Program-made: the position numbers and the translations under genes
The notes under the pieces: model-generated
The model's database searches: none
What the model was told of the DNA's origin: nothing
Seen by the model: the letters and a program-made list of their open reading frames with translations, nothing else
Source: JANRIG01 sp033765235
GTDB taxonomy: Bacteria; Bacteroidota; Bacteroidia; Cytophagales; UBA9547
Assembly (NCBI GenBank): GCA_033765235.1
Contig: JANRIG010000030.1
Location: forward strand, 10,946 to 74,945
Length of the DNA: 64,000 bases
Direction: 5' to 3'
Shown here: positions 1 to 10,650 of the stretch, one piece after another
Layout of the letters: every line of letters starts with the position of its first letter
Numbering within the stretch: the stretch's first letter is position 1

Positions 1-1
1 T

Positions 2-2638
2 TTTTATGTGGACGCTTTATTAATATTGCCCTCAGGCATTCAAGTGTTTCCGGGCATAGGCTTATATGGACTAGGTGGTGGAGTGTATTACCATTGCAAG
101 CGAGTAACAGCTCAAACCAACATAGCACTGCCCACAAGTGCAGATGCCAACCCCAGTACTTACACTACAGTACCCGGAGTATGCCCTACAGGCATACAAT
201 ATGTGCCCGACAAAAATACATACTTAGGTATAAAAGCCACCATAGTAGTAGCTACATACCTGGTCCCCAAGCCTTTTAACTGCAAAGCTACCTTAGAGAT
301 ATCATTTAACAGAAACAATGGAATAGATATGTTTTCTATACAAGGCGATGCCTACGTAATGACAAATTTGGGGGAGGGCAGCACCTCTGCACCTGTATAT
401 GCCAGTGTATTTATCAAATATGATGTGGAAGCATCAAAGCTTAACGGTGAGTTTCATATATATGTAAACATGCCTCCTGCCATAGTGGGCAACAAAGGCA
501 GTAATTTAGCAGGCTCAGCCTACTTAGAATTTTCAGAAAAAGAATGGTTTGTATATATAGGTCATCCTGATCCCAATAAAAGAATTGGCGTAAATGTGAT
601 GAGCATGTTTGATATGAATGCATACCTATGCGTTGGGAGCATTATACCAGATATGCCTGCACCCGATGGGGGCGAAATGCAAGAAGTATTTGACAAGATG
701 TTAGCCAAAGGGTCAGATGCAGATAAACGTATGGAGGTTATAAAAGGTGGTGGGTTTATCATAGGAGCATCGCTAAAGGCAAACATCAAATCAGAACATA
801 GTATATTTTACCTCACCATAGCGGCAGGTATGGGCTTTGACATCATGCTGAAAGACTATGGCGAAGTGACCTGCAAAGGCAGAACAGGACTGATAGGCAT
901 TAATGGCTTTTATGCCAAGGGGCAATTGTATGCATACCTTATGGGCAAAGCAGGCATGACGGTAGATAACTTTATAGCCACCGGCAAATTTGAAGTAATG
1001 GATATAAGAGTGGCAGCACTGCTGCGGGGTGAGCTACCCAACCCTACCTTTGTGAAGGGCGATGTGCATGTAAAGTACAATTTGTTTGACGGCTTCATAT
1101 CCGGAGAGCAAGATGTAAATTTTACTTTAGGCGAAAAATGTATAATTGATGGTGGATTAAGCTTGTCCGAGCTAAAAATAATCAATGAAATAAAACCAGC
1201 AGCAGGCTCAGAAAAAGTAGATGTATTTACATCGCCCCAGATATCATTTAACATAAAACCTGATAAAGAATTTCAATACATTGATAATGATGATTTTACA
1301 CATACCATACGCTTAAAATTTGATTATTTTAATATTTATGACGACAAAACTGTGCTGACCACCACACCACAATGGAACACTGACAAAACATCATTGGTAA
1401 TAAAAACTACAAAAGTATTGCCCGAATATAAAAAAATAACGGTAAAAGCAAGGGTGTATTTTGAAAAAAAGGTAGGTACTACTTGGGAAGTAGTAAAATA
1501 CAAAGACAAAGTACAAGAAGAAGTAAAAGAGCATACCTTTACCTCAGGTGAAGAGCCTGAGTATATCACTGATGACAATATACTATATGCATACCCCATA
1601 CCTGCCCAGTTCAATGTGTACCCGAGGCAGTCAAGCACAGGATATATAAAATTAGAAAAAGAAGTGGTAAAGCCCTTTGCATTGGCGGCAGGCTTTGAGC
1701 TTAAAGGCAAAATCAGAAGTGCGGATGGTGAAGTAAAATATATAAACCTTAACTATAACAACAGCGAAAACATAGTAACATTTGGAATACCCTCAGACAT
1801 AAAGAAAAACCAAGCACAAGAGCTTATGTTGGTAAAAAGACCTACACCCAAAACCAGCACCGCCATAACAAACGTGAAAGACCAATCGTCGCAAGTAAGT
1901 GTGGCAACCAGTGTAGTATCTGTCACTACCAAAGAGATAACAAGCTCACTACTGGGCGAAAACGAAGTTTCTATTTACAACATTAGATTTAAAACAAGCA
2001 AGTACGATACTTTTGCCGACAAATGGAAAGCTGTAGAAAAAGGCAATGCATGGACATGGTCTATCATGACTGGGGTAGACAAAGTAGGTTTTAATATAAT
2101 AGGCGATGAATTGTTTGACAAATATGAAGTGAGTGGTATAGAAGGCAAGTTTGACAGACTGTTGCAATTTGAGGCAGAAGGCTCTTCAGGAGTAAATGGG
2201 TCACCCAGCTGGACAGATAAGGTGAATGGCTTGGTATACCCGGCCTCATACCCAATTGCATCAGGCTTATACCTTACCCGCGACATAAATAAATTAGGCT
2301 ATTTTCCTAAGAAAGATGTATATGTAAATTATCAACTCAGCTCTCCATGTGTAGACAAAGTATTGACTCAGGCAGAGCATGGCTATGTGACTTTTAGCGC
2401 ACCACTCGAGGGCACCTCTATTCACTATCATCTTGTAATTACAGGCTATAATGATTATGTAGACCTTCGCAACAGAGGTGCAAACCATGCCCTGAGGTAT
2501 AGTAACACATATATAAATAATTTATTAACAAAGCCTTACTCCAACTTCTTAATAGGCGAATATCCCATAAAAGTAAAATACGCTTTGCCGGGCAAGCCTG
2601 CAGCAGACATAGCAACCCATATCTTAAAATATCAATAA
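2..2638 (+). CDS. Large surface or secreted protein, 5'-truncated by the window edge
   Basis: The frame is open from the first complete codon to a TAA at 2638, so the true start is probably outside the window; the GTG at 8 sits mid-frame with no signal peptide after it. About 878 codons are visible. I do not recognise a named domain. The visible part is beta-rich and low in cysteine, with a Gly-rich N-terminal stretch and a Lys/Glu-rich middle around residues 400-500 that looks like stacked Ig-like strands. It lies 6 bp before a TANFOR/fibronectin-III protein and heads a run of six tightly spaced genes ending in a T9SS adhesin, a PorP/SprF protein and an outer-membrane barrel. A role as a large exported or surface component is inferred from that context only. 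Confidence 0.6.
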   Translation, partial: FYVDALLILPSGIQVFPGIGLYGLGGGVYYHCKRVTAQTNIALPTSADANPSTYTTVPGVCPTGIQYVPDKNTYLGIKATIVVATYLVPKPFNCKATLEISFNRNNGIDMFSIQGDAYVMTNLGEGSTSAPVYASVFIKYDVEASKLNGEFHIYVNMPPAIVGNKGSNLAGSAYLEFSEKEWFVYIGHPDPNKRIGVNVMSMFDMNAYLCVGSIIPDMPAPDGGEMQEVFDKMLAKGSDADKRMEVIKGGGFIIGASLKANIKSEHSIFYLTIAAGMGFDIMLKDYGEVTCKGRTGLIGINGFYAKGQLYAYLMGKAGMTVDNFIATGKFEVMDIRVAALLRGELPNPTFVKGDVHVKYNLFDGFISGEQDVNFTLGEKCIIDGGLSLSELKIINEIKPAAGSEKVDVFTSPQISFNIKPDKEFQYIDNDDFTHTIRLKFDYFNIYDDKTVLTTTPQWNTDKTSLVIKTTKVLPEYKKITVKARVYFEKKVGTTWEVVKYKDKVQEEVKEHTFTSGEEPEYITDDNILYAYPIPAQFNVYPRQSSTGYIKLEKEVVKPFALAAGFELKGKIRSADGEVKYINLNYNNSENIVTFGIPSDIKKNQAQELMLVKRPTPKTSTAITNVKDQSSQVSVATSVVSVTTKEITSSLLGENEVSIYNIRFKTSKYDTFADKWKAVEKGNAWTWSIMTGVDKVGFNIIGDELFDKYEVSGIEGKFDRLLQFEAEGSSGVNGSPSWTDKVNGLVYPASYPIASGLYLTRDINKLGYFPKKDVYVNYQLSSPCVDKVLTQAEHGYVTFSAPLEGTSIHYHLVITGYNDYVDLRNRGANHALRYSNTYINNLLTKPYSNFLIGEYPIKVKYALPGKPAADIATHILKYQ

Positions 2639-2644
2639 AAATGT

Positions 2645-4126
2645 ATGGAAATATATGATTTATTTATTAAAAATACTGACTGTTTTAGGACAAAAATCTA
2701 TTTAAATATTGTTATTTTTGTTTTTATCATTATAGTAATTTTTGCCCCTTACTGCACAAAAGCACAAGTAGACTTCCCAGTCTCTACTTCCATACAGCTC
2801 TCGCCCCCATACTCACTCACACTGGCCGACTATGTAAATAACCCGTCAAAAATAAATATCACACTACGAGTACCTGATGCAGATGCTGCACCATTGCAAC
2901 TAAAACTGAAACTGATAATCAAAAGCAACTCAATAAGTATTCAATCCAAAAGTACCTATATACCTACACCAATACAGCTCTCAGGCGGGGATGTAGAGAT
3001 ACTTGATGGTACAGACTTGGCAGGATACTTTAATCTTGAAAATCTTGACTTTACAGGTTATAGCAAACAAGCCTATACTACTTCTCAAAAATTGCCCGAA
3101 GGAATATATGAGTTTGCTGTAGAAGTATATGAAGCAAAACGCGATATTATACTTTCAAATATAGCGCTTACATTGGCAGTGTTAGAGCTCAACGACCCTC
3201 CTATTTGGACATTTCCGGCCAATAATGAAGTAGTAGAGGCTACCAATCCTCAAAATGTATTGGTGTCATGGCTGCCAAGGCACACGGGCTCTCCCAATTC
3301 ATCGTTTACCACCCAATATGAAGTGACTATGGTAGAGTTAGCCTCAGAAAATCAAAATCCTAACGATGCCATTAATTCACAATCACAAACCCCATTTTTC
3401 AGCACAACCACATCAGAAACCTCCGTTATTTTGGGGCCCTCGTTGCAAGCTATGGTACCCGGCAGAAAATATGCCATACGCATAAAAGCAGTGGACAATG
3501 CAGGCTTTGGACTTTTTAGAAACAACGGCTATAGCGAAGTGTTATCGTTTGTATTTGGGCAGCCTTGCCTGCCTCCTACTGTATTTAGAACAACTAAAAT
3601 ATCGCAACGCAGTGCCACCTTGAGCTGGACACCCAGCGATAGAAACGACAGCTACACCGTAGATGTGCGAGAAGCCATAGATGGATACAAAGACTCAGAT
3701 TGGCACTCTGCATCACTAAACACTTCTCAATCAGTGCAATCAAACTTAGAAGCGGGCAAAAAATATGAATATCGAGTAATGGCAGGTTGCAAAACATTGA
3801 TAAGCGAATATTCTGAAATACAATCATTTAATACATTGACATCGATTGTAGATAATTTTAGCTGTGATGCCAATGCTACCCCCAGTATAAATGGTAGTAC
3901 TGCCGTGAAAACCACATTTAATATAAATGACAAGTTCAAAATAAATGGGCTTTGGCTCACTGCTACCACTGTGAGTGCAGGTGCAGGAGGCAAATTCACA
4001 GGTAGTGGTTACCTGCAAGTGCCCATGTTAGGATTTGTAAAAATCAAAGCCACATTTGCAGATATTTCTATCAACAATAATGATGAAGCACTGCCGGGGG
4101 GCACCATTACTATAGATGCACAATAA
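2645..4126 (+). CDS. TANFOR-like / fibronectin type III domain exported protein
   Basis: A 493-residue protein. Residues about 19-38 form a strongly hydrophobic segment (VIFVFIIIVIF) followed by an Ala-Gln site, so it should be exported by Sec. Residues about 40-190 resemble the N-terminal part of Bacteroidota TANFOR-type proteins, with a PPYSLTLADY stretch and an LPEGIYEF motif before an NDPP boundary. Two fibronectin-III-like segments follow, about 190-305 and 310-400 (the second starts at CLPPTVFRTT and carries ATLSW). A last beta-rich segment of about 90 residues ends the protein. It lies 6 bp after the truncated gene and 17 bp before another fibronectin-III protein, so co-transcription is likely. 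Surface or periplasmic location is inferred. The TANFOR label is from memory of family members, not a search. Confidence 0.7.
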   Translation: MEIYDLFIKNTDCFRTKIYLNIVIFVFIIIVIFAPYCTKAQVDFPVSTSIQLSPPYSLTLADYVNNPSKINITLRVPDADAAPLQLKLKLIIKSNSISIQSKSTYIPTPIQLSGGDVEILDGTDLAGYFNLENLDFTGYSKQAYTTSQKLPEGIYEFAVEVYEAKRDIILSNIALTLAVLELNDPPIWTFPANNEVVEATNPQNVLVSWLPRHTGSPNSSFTTQYEVTMVELASENQNPNDAINSQSQTPFFSTTTSETSVILGPSLQAMVPGRKYAIRIKAVDNAGFGLFRNNGYSEVLSFVFGQPCLPPTVFRTTKISQRSATLSWTPSDRNDSYTVDVREAIDGYKDSDWHSASLNTSQSVQSNLEAGKKYEYRVMAGCKTLISEYSEIQSFNTLTSIVDNFSCDANATPSINGSTAVKTTFNINDKFKINGLWLTATTVSAGAGGKFTGSGYLQVPMLGFVKIKATFADISINNNDEALPGGTITIDAQ

Positions 4127-4143
4127 AAGAGTAAAAATAAAAA

Positions 4144-6249
4144 ATGACAATTGACAGATTTATTAACAAAAAATTATACAAAGTTATTTATGATACTACA
4201 TACATCATATTGATATTGATGCTTACACCTATATACACCACTTTTGCTCAAAGCGTGAGAATAGCACATGAGGTGCATCAAAAACATATACTGCTCAAGT
4301 GGGCGCCTGACCAGCCCAAACTATGGATAGCCGGCATGAAATACGGGTACAAAATAGAACGATATACAATGGTAAGAGATGACCTGGCACTACCTATACC
4401 TCAACCTATGAAAATAATATTTAATTGTGCCAAACCATATCCTGACTCTGCATGGAAAGCAATGTACAATGCTACAAATGACAAATATATACCCATGGCC
4501 TACGAGCTCATGTATGGCAAGCAATTTACCAAAACACCTGCAAATGCATCAATTGCACAAATAGTAGAAGCATCAAAACTATTTGAAAAAAGATATGGTA
4601 TGGCTATATTTTGTGCAGACCAATCTTTCCGTACAGGTATATTGTCAGGACTTGCGGGTGTAGACAGCACCGTGATGCCTAATGAAAAATACTTGTACAG
4701 AGTAATATTATGCGCTCCTGATACCATAGCCAAAGCAGATACAGGTTTTGTATATGCTGATGCAGGTGTAGAAACCATGCACTTAAAAATAAAGGAAATA
4801 TTTGTAAACTTTAAAGACAGTGCTGCAGAAGTATATTGGTACACAGGTGATTATAAAAAATATTATTCAGGGTGGTACATAGAGCGCAGCGACGATGGCA
4901 AAAATTGGGTTGCACTGCATACACAGCCTATCATACAAGGCGCCTCTGATGTAGAAATGGATAAAATATATTACACAGACTCATTGCCTCAAAACAATAA
5001 ATTGTACTACTATAGGGTATGCGGTATCAACTATTTTGGGCAAAGAGGTCCATGGTCGCCTGTCGTAAAAGGCATGGGCAAAAGAAGGCTGCCTGTATTG
5101 CCTATCATATTAGGTGTGGTACCATTGAATAATAATCAGCTCACTATTAGTTGGGATTTTAAAGAACAATATACTGAAAAAATAAAACATTTTGAAATTT
5201 ATCAATCAAAAAAGTCGACAGGAAGATATAAAATGATAGGCAAAGCACGCAAAAACCAACGCGAATTTGTTGTGAAAAATCCATTAAAAGTAAACTATTT
5301 TTACATAAAAGGGGTAGGCGTAGACAGCCAGCAATATAACTCCACCATACATTATTATGCCTTAAAAGACAGCACTCCTCCCGCTGTACCACTTGGTCTC
5401 AGAGGCAAAATTGATAGCACAGGCAGAGTATATCTTTATTGGAATAGTAATAAAGAAGAAGATTTCAGAGGGTACAGGTTGTGCTATACTAATAATCTTG
5501 ATGAAGGTATTTTCAACCCCTTTCCTACTATTAATGACACTTTTTATGTAGACTCAATAAATATCAAAACATTAACCAAAAAAATATATTATGGCATTGG
5601 TGCAGTAGATAACCATTTTAATTTTTCAGGCTGGTCTGCCATGCTGGAGCTCAAGCGCCCTGATATAATACCTCCAACATCACCTCTTATAGTAGACATA
5701 ACCATCAGTATATCTGGCGTTAAGCTATCTTGGGCTAATAGCAGCAGCAATGATGTAGCATATCAGCACTTATTGCGCAAACAAAAAAATGACTCAATTT
5801 TTACCATAATATATATTGATACTGTATCAAAAAATAAAGTGTCTTTTTATGTAGACACAAAAATAAATACAGATCAGACCTACTATTATGCCATGAGAGC
5901 CATTGACGAGAGCAATCTTAAGTCTGTACTATCACCTGCTGTAAAAGTATTGACACCCAAAAACTATTATTTAAATCCAATTAAAGAATTTAAGGTGACC
6001 CCTAAATTTGAAGAAGGTATAGTGGCTTTATCGTGGCAATATACCTCCAAAGACAGTATCACAGCATATTTACTTTATAAAAAAGAAAATAATAACCCCC
6101 TCAAATTATATAAAACACTGCCCGCCAATATGTATGAATACAATGATAAAACTGTATTTATCAACAACAATTATTCATATACCCTTAGGGCAAAAGGTAT
6201 CAATGGTAAAAGCAGCCCGTTTACCCAAGAAATAACCATAAAATATTGA
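4144..6249 (+). CDS. Multi-fibronectin type III exported protein
   Basis: A 701-residue protein. The N-terminus carries Lys residues then a hydrophobic stretch (IILILMLTPIY) and a TFAQ site, a plausible Sec signal peptide. About five fibronectin-III-like modules can be seen from repeated Trp/Tyr landmarks: AEVYWYTG near 230, LTISWDF near 335, VYLYWNS near 435, VKLSWAN near 525 and VALSWQY near 620. Linkers are PP-rich (TPPAVPLG, IPPTSPL). The region before about 220 has no recognised domain. There is no T9SS sorting tail, so it is probably periplasmic or held by a partner. The ATG is preceded by an A-rich stretch, as is common in Bacteroidota. It is the third gene of the surface cluster. Confidence 0.75.
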   Translation: MTIDRFINKKLYKVIYDTTYIILILMLTPIYTTFAQSVRIAHEVHQKHILLKWAPDQPKLWIAGMKYGYKIERYTMVRDDLALPIPQPMKIIFNCAKPYPDSAWKAMYNATNDKYIPMAYELMYGKQFTKTPANASIAQIVEASKLFEKRYGMAIFCADQSFRTGILSGLAGVDSTVMPNEKYLYRVILCAPDTIAKADTGFVYADAGVETMHLKIKEIFVNFKDSAAEVYWYTGDYKKYYSGWYIERSDDGKNWVALHTQPIIQGASDVEMDKIYYTDSLPQNNKLYYYRVCGINYFGQRGPWSPVVKGMGKRRLPVLPIILGVVPLNNNQLTISWDFKEQYTEKIKHFEIYQSKKSTGRYKMIGKARKNQREFVVKNPLKVNYFYIKGVGVDSQQYNSTIHYYALKDSTPPAVPLGLRGKIDSTGRVYLYWNSNKEEDFRGYRLCYTNNLDEGIFNPFPTINDTFYVDSINIKTLTKKIYYGIGAVDNHFNFSGWSAMLELKRPDIIPPTSPLIVDITISISGVKLSWANSSSNDVAYQHLLRKQKNDSIFTIIYIDTVSKNKVSFYVDTKINTDQTYYYAMRAIDESNLKSVLSPAVKVLTPKNYYLNPIKEFKVTPKFEEGIVALSWQYTSKDSITAYLLYKKENNNPLKLYKTLPANMYEYNDKTVFINNNYSYTLRAKGINGKSSPFTQEITIKY

Positions 6250-6282
6250 CCATACTTTGTAATAGAATCTTAATTAAGCACA

Positions 6283-9200
6283 ATGCACTACTTGCATTCA
6301 TGTAAATACCTGATTTTTATATTAGCACATATTTGGTGTATACAATGCAGTTATGCCCAACAATTAGTGTCTGTAAGCCCTACTATTACTGGTATTGAAT
6401 TTTTGGGTAATACTAAATATGCCATAGCAGACTTTAATAATGACGGGCTTTATGATATAGTATGCCAAGGCAATGACATATCAAACGAATCTATAAATAG
6501 AGTATATTTCAATACTGGTAACAATACTTTTTCCCAAACGGGCACACCCATACCTCCGTTGCTCAATGGGGCCATTGCCACAGCAGATATAGATCAAGAC
6601 ACACAGGCAGATTTTATAATTTCGGGCATCACAGGAGATTTGGATATAATTACCAGAATATATAAAAATAATGGAAATGGCACTTTCACGGTAGCAAACC
6701 CTATGGTTGAAAACCTGTATAGAAATCTTTTTTTATGGATAGATTATGACATGGATGGGGATAAAGATTTATATATTTCAGGCATTTCGGGTAGCTCTAA
6801 CACCATAATATCAAAACTTTATAACAACAAAGGCGGGATATTCACAGAAGCTCATGCTCATGGCTTGCCCGCAGTATCATATGGCAATGCTGTAACTGCA
6901 GACTTTAATAAAGACAGCTACCCTGACATAGCCGTGATGGGAATATTACCCAACGCCAACTATATTACTGACATATATTATGGCAACGGCTACGGCGTAT
7001 TTGAGAGGCAATATTTTGGTTTTGAGGCACTTGCAAACGGCTCCTTAGATGTATCGGATACTGATGGCGATGGTTATTATGACCTTGCATTGTCCGGCTC
7101 TAAAAGCAATGGTACAAAACATACATTATTATACAAAAACAATTTTGGACTGGCATTTCAACCTATAAATGCACCTTTCACAGGGTTAGACCATGTAAGC
7201 TTAAGTTGGGGCAACTTAGATGGCGATAATTTGCCTGACTTGGCTATTTGCGGTAGAATTTCACCCTCACAATACAGCACTGTTATTTACAAAAATATTG
7301 GAAATAATACATATAGTATATCTGGCGAAGTACTTGAAAATATTGCTTACGGAAAAGTAAATTGGATAGATTTTGATAGTGATGGTGACCAAGAACTCTT
7401 CGTTTCAGGATTGGCACAGGCAGGACCCATTACACATATTTATAATAATAACTTAAATTACATTAACCATGCGCCCACAGTGAGCGGACTGAGTGCAAAA
7501 GTGGAGAAAGACTCTGTAAAACTATCGTGGCAATATGCCACTGATGACAATACCACGCAAGGGGCTATTACTTACCATGTTTTGGTAAGTACTTCACCCT
7601 CAGGTGTTACAATACTCAACCCTCCATCTAATACGGTTACAGGATTTCACAGAATATATGGTCAAGGTGCATATTTTAATACCATCACAGGCTGGATAAA
7701 AAAACTTGCTCCTGCCAAATATTACTGGTCTGTACAAGGCATAGATCAATATAAGAAATCAGGAAAATTTGCACCAATGGACAGCTTTTTGATATGTAAA
7801 CCCATTAATTTGGGTAACGATACAGCTACGTGCATACATGATACCCTTGCATTAAAATTTGGCAAGCCAGGTACTAGGGTAGACTGGTATACCCAAGCCA
7901 AAGGACTAGTAATGCCAAACAGTTTTGACTATGCTCACATCAATGACACCACACAAAATGTATGGATATGGTATCGCAACGAGATTGGTTGCCTACAGTC
8001 TGACTCTGTGCATGTTACTGCATATCTTTTGCCTGTATCTACCATGACAGATACCGCAAAAATATGTCATTTTGAGAAATATGATATCATACATACTACT
8101 GCTCACGATACTGTGATGTGGTATACCGCAGAGAAAATATTTGAAATTAACTCACTTACCATAAGTGGATATGCCAATGAAAATACCACTAAGTACTACA
8201 CCATTATATCACCTCGCGGATGTATTATTCAAGACTCTATACGTATAGACACCTTGCCCCTGCCACGCATAGCAGTGCGCGATACCTTTGTGTGCAAAGG
8301 ATATGGTGTAAAACTTAGCTTACCATTTCCATACCAATATAAGTGGCTGCATGACAGCACATTGCTGAGCGACAAAGATACACTTAGCATAGCTTCTATA
8401 ACAGATTCGTTATGGATTACCATTAATACTTTAGACAACAAAGGTTGCAAATTTGCAGATACTGCATTGATAAGCTACCACCCCCTGCCTATAGCACATG
8501 CAGGGCGCGACACTATATTGTGTATAAACGATACACATATATTGGGCAGTACACCATCAGCTACGTTAGGGTCACCACCATACAGCTACTTTTGGAGCAG
8601 CGATAGTATACTCATCATTGACTCAATAATAGCTAACCCAAATTTAATATTTAAGAAAAATTCATACATATACTTAAAAGTATCTGATAAATATAACTGC
8701 CTTGCTTTTGACACAAGTAAAATTACCATTAACCCAAAAGTAAAAATTGACACGGGCAAAGACAGGCCTATTTGTATATATGACAGTACCCAAATAGGAG
8801 GCTCACCCTCAGCCCAAAACAGCCTATTTCCATATTTATATCGTTGGCTGCCGGGTGATATGGCTGTTGCCAATCCTACAGTACACCCTACCACTACTAC
8901 TACTTATACATTGATAGTGAGCACCTACCACTGCACAGCAGATACTGGTTATGTTACAGTAATAGTAAATCCGCTACCCATACCTTACTTTGAAAAAGAC
9001 ACCATATATATTGGAATAAACGAAACAGGAACCCTAAAAGCATACGGAGGCAAGTACTACCAATGGCATCCTACACAGTATTGTGTAGATGCAGACAGCC
9101 AGCAAACCCATGTATTTCCTCCAGAAACTACAGATTTTATAGTAACCGTGACCGACTCCAACACCTGTGTAATGTCTGATACTGCCAAAGTATTTGTAAA

Positions 9201-9498
9201 AAATCAATTTTTCATTCCAACATTATTTTCACCCAATGGCGATGGCAACAATGATGTATTCAAAATATACGGCTTGGGAATCAAAAGCATTAGTTTTAAA
9301 ATATATGACATATTTGGGGGAGAAGTTTTTAGTTCTGATGATGTATTTTTTCTAAAAAATATAGGTTGGGACGGAAAAGTTGGAGATTTAGAGTTGCCTT
9401 CAGGGCAATATATTTGGCAATTCTCAGGGCAAACATTTGATGGAATGTCATTGACATACCATGGTAAAAATAAAGGTACAATAAATATATTGAGGTAA
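6283..9498 (+). CDS. FG-GAP/VCBS repeat adhesin with gliding-motility CHU_C sorting domain
   Basis: A 1071-residue protein with a signal peptide ending near CSYAQ. Seven FG-GAP/VCBS-type calcium-binding repeats occupy about residues 40-400; their cores read like NNDGLYD, MDGDKD, NKDSYPD, TDGDGYYD, DGDNLPD and DSDGDQE. A fibronectin-like segment follows (about 400-505), then several Ig-like modules rich in Cys and Asp (about 510-960). The last ~95 residues are a typical CHU_C / gliding-motility-associated C-terminal domain: IPTLFSPNGDGNNDVF, then IYDIFGGEVF, GWDGK and SGQYIWQF. Such tails are known to direct proteins through the type IX secretion system to the cell surface. Its stop overlaps the start of a PorP/SprF gene by one base (TAATG), matching the known dependence of these adhesins on SprF-like partners. 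Probably a surface adhesin. Confidence 0.93.
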   Translation: MHYLHSCKYLIFILAHIWCIQCSYAQQLVSVSPTITGIEFLGNTKYAIADFNNDGLYDIVCQGNDISNESINRVYFNTGNNTFSQTGTPIPPLLNGAIATADIDQDTQADFIISGITGDLDIITRIYKNNGNGTFTVANPMVENLYRNLFLWIDYDMDGDKDLYISGISGSSNTIISKLYNNKGGIFTEAHAHGLPAVSYGNAVTADFNKDSYPDIAVMGILPNANYITDIYYGNGYGVFERQYFGFEALANGSLDVSDTDGDGYYDLALSGSKSNGTKHTLLYKNNFGLAFQPINAPFTGLDHVSLSWGNLDGDNLPDLAICGRISPSQYSTVIYKNIGNNTYSISGEVLENIAYGKVNWIDFDSDGDQELFVSGLAQAGPITHIYNNNLNYINHAPTVSGLSAKVEKDSVKLSWQYATDDNTTQGAITYHVLVSTSPSGVTILNPPSNTVTGFHRIYGQGAYFNTITGWIKKLAPAKYYWSVQGIDQYKKSGKFAPMDSFLICKPINLGNDTATCIHDTLALKFGKPGTRVDWYTQAKGLVMPNSFDYAHINDTTQNVWIWYRNEIGCLQSDSVHVTAYLLPVSTMTDTAKICHFEKYDIIHTTAHDTVMWYTAEKIFEINSLTISGYANENTTKYYTIISPRGCIIQDSIRIDTLPLPRIAVRDTFVCKGYGVKLSLPFPYQYKWLHDSTLLSDKDTLSIASITDSLWITINTLDNKGCKFADTALISYHPLPIAHAGRDTILCINDTHILGSTPSATLGSPPYSYFWSSDSILIIDSIIANPNLIFKKNSYIYLKVSDKYNCLAFDTSKITINPKVKIDTGKDRPICIYDSTQIGGSPSAQNSLFPYLYRWLPGDMAVANPTVHPTTTTTYTLIVSTYHCTADTGYVTVIVNPLPIPYFEKDTIYIGINETGTLKAYGGKYYQWHPTQYCVDADSQQTHVFPPETTDFIVTVTDSNTCVMSDTAKVFVKNQFFIPTLFSPNGDGNNDVFKIYGLGIKSISFKIYDIFGGEVFSSDDVFFLKNIGWDGKVGDLELPSGQYIWQFSGQTFDGMSLTYHGKNKGTINILR

Positions 9499-10646
9499 TG
9501 TACAAATACACCTATTATAAGTATTATTTTTTTATATTGATATTCAATATTTGTCAGCAAATTAACGGACAATCTCCTTTTTTTGTACAATTGCAAAATA
9601 CCCCATTGCAAATAAGCCCTTCACTGGCTGCCTGTGACAATGATTTTAAAGTTATATTGCAATACAGGCATATATACAGGATAGGAGTGCCAAATTTTTT
9701 GAACTATGCAGCTACCGCTGTTATGCCACTTACCAGCAAAAAATTGGAGCTACACCGTTGGGGTGGGGTAGGCATGACTATATCATCTCAAGACCATAGC
9801 TCACCTGAAATGATAATTTCTTTAAAAAACACGCAGGTGGCTTACGCACACAACTTACTATTGGCCAACAATTTACATGCTCAAGCAGGCTTTTTGGTTA
9901 GTTATAATTTTTACAGCATAAGTAACAGCAACTTTAACACAGGCAGCCAATACAATGATTTGCAAGGGTTTAACCCCAATTTGCCAAATAATGAGAAAAT
10001 ATATGGCAGATCAGACACCTACCTTGACTTTGCCATAGGGGTGAGTATCAATAAAGACAGGACATACAAAGATTTGCATTATTTTGTAGCTGCAGGATTG
10101 TATCATCCTCTTAGCCCCAAGACCACATTTTTAGGAGGGTACAATAAAGTGTATCCTAAAGTAAATGTGCATGCAGGTTATAGACTTAAGGCACATCACC
10201 AATGGCACTTTCAGCCCGAATTATTTGTAAGCTACTCACAAGATTTATTCATAATAGTGCCCGGGGGGCGCGCAGAGTACCATATACCATCAGGCAAAGA
10301 TGAGACTAAGTCAGACGATTTTTACCTCAATTTTATAGCTAGATGGTGGCCATTGAGAGCTGTCATAGCAGGTTTTGAGTTACGATATCATAAGTGGAAA
10401 GCAGGTATTGCCTATGATATATACACAGGACCTGTCCAAGAAGTATTTTTAGCATCAGGAGCTTATGAAGTTACCTTAGGGTACTACCAAGCATTGGGTA
10501 TGAGGCGCAAGCACAAAGACCACACCAAATCAGACATGTTGCACAGCGAAGACCCCTCAAAAGTGACTGATAAAAAGTCTAAAAGTAAAACCACTAACAG
10601 AAAGTGGAAGAAAACTGAAAAATTCATAAAACCAAATACCCCGTAG
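9498..10646 (+). CDS. PorP/SprF family type IX secretion outer-membrane protein
   Basis: A 382-residue protein. The N-terminus is a signal peptide (YYFFILIFNICQQINGQ), followed at once by the PorP/SprF opening SPFFVQLQNTPLQISPSLA and the Q-Y-R-H element near residue 55. The body alternates in the manner of a 14-strand outer-membrane barrel, with GYR and GFELRYH strands near the C-terminus. A Lys/Ser-rich tail of about 45 residues follows the barrel and may face the periplasm. PorP/SprF proteins assist secretion or surface attachment of CHU_C (type B) cargo, and in Bacteroidota they are often encoded beside the cargo. The ATG shares its A with the stop of the adhesin gene, so translation is probably coupled. 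The next gene starts 4 bp downstream. Confidence 0.92.
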   Translation: MYKYTYYKYYFFILIFNICQQINGQSPFFVQLQNTPLQISPSLAACDNDFKVILQYRHIYRIGVPNFLNYAATAVMPLTSKKLELHRWGGVGMTISSQDHSSPEMIISLKNTQVAYAHNLLLANNLHAQAGFLVSYNFYSISNSNFNTGSQYNDLQGFNPNLPNNEKIYGRSDTYLDFAIGVSINKDRTYKDLHYFVAAGLYHPLSPKTTFLGGYNKVYPKVNVHAGYRLKAHHQWHFQPELFVSYSQDLFIIVPGGRAEYHIPSGKDETKSDDFYLNFIARWWPLRAVIAGFELRYHKWKAGIAYDIYTGPVQEVFLASGAYEVTLGYYQALGMRRKHKDHTKSDMLHSEDPSKVTDKKSKSKTTNRKWKKTEKFIKPNTP

Positions 10647-10650
10647 CACT

